Position numbers and translations under genes: made by a program. This document shows, in pieces, positions 61,001 through 64,000 of a stretch of DNA of 64,000 bases (the first letter of the stretch is position 1; each line of letters opens with the position of its first letter). Source of the DNA: Diadema setosum. Taxonomy: Eukaryota; Echinodermata; Echinoidea; Diadematoida; Diadematidae. The stretch is taken from the NCBI RefSeq assembly GCF_964275005.1, contig NC_092702.1:31782726-31846725 (forward strand). Reading direction: 5' to 3'. Below the pieces are notes generated by a model. The model was not told the origin of the DNA. It saw nothing but the letters and a program-made list of their open reading frames with translations, and did no database searches.

Positions 61001-62528
61001 AACGAGTGAGTTAACTATCACTGGAAAGGTTTTATTTTCCTCCAACGGATGATGGGCCTATATATTTAAAAATGACGCTATACCACATGTGTAATGAAAC
61101 ACTTCATATCTCCGCTTAATATTTATTTGCATACATTTTTTGGGGTTTATGATATTCTGTATTTGAATTTCATTCGATATCAGGCCCATGTTAACAATGA
61201 AATTAATATGAACAAAAATCAGCAGCTGTCTTCTTCTCTCTTGCGCTGCAAAATCTTATTTTTTCAACAGACAGTGTACTGGAAGTCGAAAAATATATTT
61301 CGGTTGTTGTTTTTTTTTTTAAAGCAAATCATACCATGTACAGCTGTATGCAGAAAATGCACGTGAACGCACACACACTCACACACACTGAGAAGCACGC
61401 TATGTATATTATATACACTGTAAGAACGCATTTACATTCTTTATATATATTACGTAAACATATTATAAAACGGGCGCATGAAGCTTTTTTCTCTCTCTCT
61501 TCTTTCTTTAAAACACAGCAACAGTGGGATGAACGCCAATATTTTGGACTTATGTACATATAATTAAAATATATATTATACATATGCATATATATCTAGA
61601 ACACACACCCACTCAAATATATGTGAGTATATGTGCGTATATTTACATTGTATATAAAATCATATTACATAAATTTAGTATAGCTGGTCCTATGTATATT
61701 TGAGATTTATCGTGTTTTTTTTCAATGGCCTTTTGATAAGCGGTTGTTTTGATAAAGTTTTTGAAATCTAAATAGAAGTGGACATACCGTGGGGTACAAT
61801 GTAAGCAAGAAAGCCGTATGTCATCACAGAAGAAATCAGCACACGAAAATAAATGTATATAATATTGGTTTAAATCTACCAATATTTCATTACACTATTT
61901 AAAGGCACCTGTCTAGGTACCGATACCAGTCATTTTGACTGTGTATGAAAAATATTTTTGAGGCCAGAAATATTTCTCTTGGATTTATTTTTCTAATTTG
62001 GTATAGTCTTGACGCTGAAAACATGAAGTATGTTTTATTCGTATCGTTTTATTCGTATACGAAGCGTCCTAGCAAGCTAGGACGCTTCGTAGAACATTTT
62101 GAAGAACAGGCAATATACAGTCAGACTGTAAAGTCAATTTTCACAAACACACACTCACATACACATAGAATCAAATGGAATGGCCTAGCTACAGTATGTA
62201 CGGCAGTATTTCAAACAGATATGTAATAAGAGACAGGTACAATGTGCGTACATAGCAAACCATACTTCTGTAGAAAATCAACCACTTAGTGAAGACAGAG
62301 GAAAATCTGTGTAGGATTGGCCACTCACTTCATAGGCTGTGCCCCGGTGTTGTAGGCGCTGAAGTGCACAGGCGTGTGGTTACTTTCGTACCCTGACAAC
62401 GGAGTGTGCGTCTGGTGAAGAGAGTGTGCGGTCAGCAGCGACCTCTCGCCTACCGCAGCGGCCGGGCTCCTCGGTCGATATACCGCTGGCTCTGCCGGTC
62501 CAGTGCTTGGGTAATACGATTTTTCCAT
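38473..62528 (-). CDS. gl: Glass-type C2H2 zinc-finger transcription factor, six coding exons
   Basis: Whole coding span, minus strand: 62528-62329, 48194-47974, 46161-46040, 42194-41768, 39643-39435, 38685-38473; 1392 nt, predicting 463 residues. Seen: all junctions are GT-AG with matching phases (2,1,0,1,0). Residues 328-460 are five consecutive C2H2 fingers (C-x2-C-x12-H-x3-H) joined by SGEKP/SGERP linkers, and the protein stops three residues after finger 5. Finger sequences [39 protein letters not shown] and [10 protein letters not shown] match Drosophila Glass closely, from memory of that protein. The N-terminal 320 residues are low-complexity (His8, poly-Pro, SSSAAAA). Known: Glass is a nuclear DNA-binding factor needed for photoreceptor differentiation in flies, and homologues occur in annelids and echinoderms. 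Inferred: a photoreceptor regulator here too. The start at 62528 is preferred (AGT ATG G context); an in-frame ATG at 62585 would add 19 residues. Confidence 0.92.
38686..39434 (-). other. glass intron 5
   Basis: 749 nt, donor GTGAGT, acceptor TCACCCCAG. It interrupts the finger 3 coding sequence. No repeat or RNA is recognised. Confidence 0.85.
39435..39643 (-). CDS. gl: glass exon 5: fingers 1, 2 and first half of 3
   Basis: 209 nt from CTCCTTTCAG to GTGAGT, phase 1 in and phase 0 out, residues 324-393. Finger 1 (C328, C331, H344, H348), finger 2 (C356, C359, H372, H376) and the start of finger 3 (C384, C387 up to RQFSQ). The open plus-strand ORF over this exon (39348-39647) is its shadow. 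Confidence 0.95.
39644..41767 (-). other. glass intron 4
   Basis: 2124 nt, donor GTAAGA, acceptor CTCCTTTCAG. AT-rich. A GAATTGAATTGAA-type tail after ATAAATTGAC at about 41298-41325 is probably the 3' remnant of a non-LTR element. Nothing else is recognised. Confidence 0.75.
41768..42194 (-). CDS. gl: glass exon 4: low-complexity linker before the fingers
   Basis: 427 nt from TGCTTTCAG to GTAAGA, phase 0 in and phase 1 out, residues 182-323. It begins [20 protein letters not shown] and contains [41 protein letters not shown] and an eight-proline run before [20 protein letters not shown]. The C-terminal basic stretch directly precedes finger 1 and may be a nuclear signal. No fold is recognised. 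Confidence 0.88.
42348..42662. mobile_element. Palindromic MITE with ACGAAATG core, copy 1
   Basis: About 315 bp that folds back on itself: AACCATGGTTTAAACCATGG and GGAGCGCCAAGTGTCGCATG on the left recur inverted on the right. The centre is an array of TTTCGT(C/A)ACGAAATGA words. The outer end CCCGAATTCGCGAAGGTG is kept on the left, while the right end is worn. Non-coding. Confidence 0.8.
42663..42971. mobile_element. Hairpin element whose left arm is cut by the ACGAAATG element
   Basis: The inner part is a clear fold-back: TTTATTTGATAAAAATTGGG and CATCCAAAA on the left against TTTTGGATG and CCAATTTTCATCAAGTAAAC on the right. Its right arm continues to AACTAAACGATCCCTTTAA at 42971, but the matching left arm stops at about 42662, where the neighbouring element begins. 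This suggests truncation by that insertion. Confidence 0.6.
44491..44869. mobile_element. Possible TTAA-bounded repeat
   Basis: Starts TTAAAGGTACTGTTTACCAT and ends GCCTTTAA, both with TTAA. The first 30 nt have the look of a repetitive element end, but the inverted match is only a few bases, so this is tentative. Confidence 0.3.
45484..45517. repeat. AC dinucleotide microsatellite
   Basis: About 17 AC units, followed by imperfect ACAGATACACATACAC. Confidence 0.95.
45925..46012. repeat. AT dinucleotide microsatellite next to glass exon 3
   Basis: About 44 AT units with a single G interruption near 45961, only 28 nt from the exon 3 donor. It gives rise to a spurious Ile/Tyr ORF. Confidence 0.95.
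46040..46161 (-). CDS. gl: glass exon 3: short Gly/Gln-rich exon
   Basis: 122 nt, residues 141-181: (E)[20 protein letters not shown] followed by [20 protein letters not shown]. Too short to stand out as an ORF; found because the acceptor (CCCGAACAG after a T tract) and donor GTATGT give exactly the phase needed between exons 2 and 4 (1 in, 0 out) with no stop. It lies immediately next to a long AT microsatellite (45925-46012), about 30 nt into the following intron. Confidence 0.8.
46162..47973 (-). other. glass intron 2
   Basis: 1812 nt, donor GTTAGT, acceptor CCCGAACAG. AT-rich. No gene, RNA or repeat family is recognised. Confidence 0.75.
47974..48194 (-). CDS. gl: glass exon 2: His-rich exon
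   Basis: 221 nt from TTCCCACAG to GTTAGT, phase 2 in and phase 1 out, residues 67-140: [38 protein letters not shown], then eight histidines and [20 protein letters not shown]. The plus-strand ORF over it is a shadow. Assigned by phase and by the same composition as the flanking glass exons. Confidence 0.83.
48399..48725. mobile_element. Palindromic MITE with ACGAAATG core, copy 2
   Basis: 327 bp. The termini GGCCCGAATCCACGAAGGTG and CACCTTCGTGAATTCGGGCC are near-perfect inverted repeats. GGAGCGCCAAGTGTCGCATG and its inverse TGTGACACTTGGCGCTCC lie inside, around an array of TTTCGTCAACGAAATGAT words. Same design as 42348-42662, with both ends preserved. Confidence 0.85.
51230..51670. other. 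GC-richer island in glass intron 1 (candidate regulatory or alternative exon region)
   Basis: Stands out from AT-rich surroundings, with CpG-containing sequence at 51340-51390 and 51590-51670. It includes CATTGGTC (inverted CCAAT type) near 51236, AACAATG near 51402 and CCTTTGTTTGG near 51440. No open frame with a recognisable product. Function unknown. Confidence 0.3.
52390..52740. repeat. Degenerate 30-bp GAGTTCGACA repeat with inverted right end
   Basis: GAGTTTGACATTG, ATTTCGACATC, GAGTCCGACACTAGG, AAGTACGACACGAAG, GAGTTCGACATTATAGG and AAGTTCGACATTCC follow at 25-35 bp spacing. At 52674-52700 the inverted form GTGTCGAACTTATGGGCTGT answers GCCCACGAGTTTGACATTG on the left, so the block may be a fold-back element. 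Confidence 0.6.
57826..58137. repeat. Three tandem copies of a 104-bp unit
   Basis: Starts at 57826, 57930 and 58034, each CCTTAAAATTCACTAAATCA and ending near GTCAACTACAAGCTTCAATC. The copies differ by only a few substitutions, so the triplication is recent. No spacers and no coding frame. Confidence 0.95.
62059..62090. repeat. Perfect 15-bp-arm inverted repeat
   Basis: Arm ACGAAGCGTCCTAGC (62059-62073), two-base AA loop, then its exact complement (62076-62090). It lies in glass intron 1, about 240 nt past the exon 1 donor. Confidence 0.9.
62329..62528 (-). CDS. gl: glass exon 1: N-terminus
   Basis: 200 nt from ATG (good AGT ATG G context) to GTGAGT, phase 2 out, residues 1-66: [60 protein letters not shown]. 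The frame stays open upstream to an in-frame TGA near 62625, and a TTTTCAG-type acceptor near 62645 suggests that a non-coding 5' exon may exist. The alternative ATG at 62585 has a poorer context. Confidence 0.82.
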
Positions 62529-64000
62529 ACTCGAATGTTTCTTTTTCTGATTGAATGTTAATCTGGAATTACCACTGTAATTCATGCATTGCACAAGTGT
62601 TTGATTTTTTGCTTTGTGACATTCTGGTCACTTGCTTTCCCTCTGAAAACACACAAGAGCATGAATCACGGGTCACGTGTGCCCGTATAAGGAGGGAGAG
62701 TAATTTAGTTTCTCTCAAAATATTATGCTCCGAAGTAATGCCCCTCTATGATCTAATTAAAAAAATTGAGTTCCAGTTCCATCGTATCATGAATTTTTCC
62801 GGAATTGGGAAAGTAATTCAAAACTTGCAATGCGTCCAGCAACATCTGCACCGTTTGTTGTCTCAAACAAACCAACGTGGGCCCTGTCGTGTAGCGTTTT
62901 GGTTGTCGAATCTGATAGCGGTCCATTCAAAGTCCGTTAGCTGGGAGAGTGACCACTACGTACGTGTTGACCACTATTCATCCAGGCGATCCCGTTACAC
63001 GTAGCTCGGAAAAAAGTCGGCATTGTCCTCTGCTCAGAGAAAAATAAAAGAGAAAAAACAATATTCTTATAAGGCAGAGGGCCAGGGAAGAGTCTTAAGC
63101 GTGCCCCGCAGTTAGTGCTGATAATCCATCTCTCGAGAACGGCTTTCAGAACATGACGCTTTACTCCATATTCACTAGAAAAGCTTCTGTATTCTTTGAT
63201 GAGTTCTATCACCCCATTCAATGCGGTCCCGTCTTCAGTGCCGGGGAGAGATTTTGTTCACAGGGTCTCAAGACAACCAAGTCTTTAATCCCCGATTCAG
63301 GTCCTGGATGGGTCCTTTGTCACCAACAACTTGTACCGACTGGTGGTAGGGGAAAGGATTAGTACAGTCACACTGGACTGCACACGCGGGGCTAGATTTG
63401 GTAACGGACCTGTGGAGTTAGTCGAGCTCCACCGGATCTGAATAACAGAGAGAAGATCACTAGTTTGTCCGATATGGTACATAGTTTTCTTTGCTTATTT
63501 TTCTTTCGAAAGTTGCTGTTTTTTTCTCAATAGGGAGTGAAGGAAGGTATGGTGACGACCTTGGTTGCTTGTTATTCCGAGATGAAACATTCTTGTAGCT
63601 AAACCTTTTAAAAAACAAAACCACAAAGGCAGAGAAATAAAAAGAGGCCGCATAAATGTGGAGTCGGAAATATCGCCCTAGAGAAGAATGTTGCTGGATG
63701 AAGTAAAAATGTAGATAAAAGTAAGCGTTCAAGAAGAGCCAGAAAACATATTCTCCAAAGTTTTCTTTTCCTCGTGAGTATGATAATCATTGTGATGTTA
63801 TGTGTTAATTTTACGGCACTGATGGCACTTATTTCGTTCATGTATATTTACTTTCAAAGTGATTTATTGTTATCATGCGTGTACCCATTGAATAATCACG
63901 AAGAATTCTGAAATCTGTTGCAAGATTTGAGGAACTTAAGTGATTAATCATTTCTGAGAGAGAAACTTTGTTTTGAGGGTATGTGGTCTTGCTTCTTTAT
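62529..64000 (-). promoter_or_regulatory. Upstream region of glass (5' UTR and candidate promoter)
   Basis: Contains a possible 3' splice site on the minus strand (TGTGTTTTCAG near 62645), an E-box CACGTG at 62674-62679, and TAATCC (63286-63291) and GGATTA (63356-63361), the consensus of K50 homeodomain proteins such as Otx, within a GC-richer stretch at 63200-63440. A TTATAAG lies near 63067 on the minus strand. The open frames on both strands here (for example 62555-63004 plus) show no family resemblance. The transcription start is not determinable. Confidence 0.35.

Larger units (their letters stand above)
48195..62328 (-). other. glass intron 1 (14 kb)
   Basis: Donor GTGAGT, acceptor TTCCCACAG. 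It contains the second ACGAAATG palindromic element (48399-48725), a GC-richer island (51230-51670), a degenerate 30-bp repeat foldback (52390-52740), a triplicated 104-bp unit (57826-58137), TA/TC simple repeats (about 60005-60050 and 61485-61505) and a perfect hairpin (62059-62090). Apart from these, 48730-51230, 52740-57820 and 58140-62050 are plain AT-rich sequence with only motif-less small ORFs. Introns this long next to exon 1 of developmental regulators often hold enhancers, but none can be identified from sequence alone. Confidence 0.75.

Noticed and set aside
62555-63004. 149-codon plus-strand ORF upstream of glass
   Set aside because: No family resemblance, low-probability composition, and it overlaps the presumed glass 5' UTR/promoter.
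63153-63362. 69-codon plus-strand ORF and opposite 94-codon ORF near the right edge
   Set aside because: No recognisable motif and no splice or start context that supports a gene.
1-64000. LTR retroelements, Polintons or other virus-like elements
   Set aside because: No gag, integrase, capsid or envelope-like segment and no long terminal direct repeats were recognised; the only reverse transcriptase remnant is the LINE at 37386-38343.

Overview
The window is animal nuclear DNA: AT-rich, with small phase-consistent exons, GT-AG introns and a heavy load of short inverted-repeat elements. It holds two protein-coding genes, both on the minus strand. The presence of a Glass transcription factor (known from arthropods, annelids and echinoderms, not from vertebrates) together with the repeat style (CCTCCGCC-ended elements, runs of GGAC, AGGTCA-rich repeats) suggests a marine invertebrate. 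An echinoderm or hemichordate is my best guess, but a lophotrochozoan is not excluded.

Left half, 1-28231: one gene with seven coding exons (28231-28112, 23084-22960, 16191-15992, 14759-13458, 12909-12701, 5842-5755, 4764-2057) encoding a predicted 1583-residue BOD1L/BOD1L1-type protein. It has an N-terminal BOD1/Shg1 domain, a proline-rich middle, a basic patch and a long acidic, Ser/Glu/Pro-rich C-terminal half ending in KRKR. All exon phases fit (0,2,1,1,0,1). Positions 1-2056 are its 3' flank, probably mostly 3' UTR. Its introns are packed with non-autonomous elements: three copies of a 1-kb CCTCCGCC-ended family rich in TGACCTTTGACC, two architectural cousins of that family, a 19-bp TIR element, a TTAA-flanked hairpin element, a tRNA-derived SINE and a nested 2.2-kb TIR structure next to exon 1.

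Middle, 28232-38472: an intergenic stretch of about 10 kb. It carries the BOD1L promoter side, a 2.9-kb element with near-perfect 15-bp terminal inverted repeats and an AATTC target duplication (28606-31510), a duplicated 200-bp block, and a decayed 5'-truncated LINE (about 37386-38343) lying just downstream of the next gene.

Right half, 38473-62528: a six-exon gene (62528-62329, 48194-47974, 46161-46040, 42194-41768, 39643-39435, 38685-38473) predicted to encode a 463-residue orthologue of Drosophila Glass, with five C2H2 zinc fingers at the extreme C-terminus. Intron 1 is 14 kb long. Two of the exons (48194-47974 and 46161-46040) are short and were recovered from splice sites and phase. Positions 62529-64000 are its upstream region.

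I see no functional link between the two genes. No virus-like or LTR element, tRNA gene, rRNA or CRISPR array was recognised. The most unusual material is the repeat content, above all the family of AGGTCA-loaded, CCTCCGCC-ended elements and the 2.9-kb element built from repeated palindromes.
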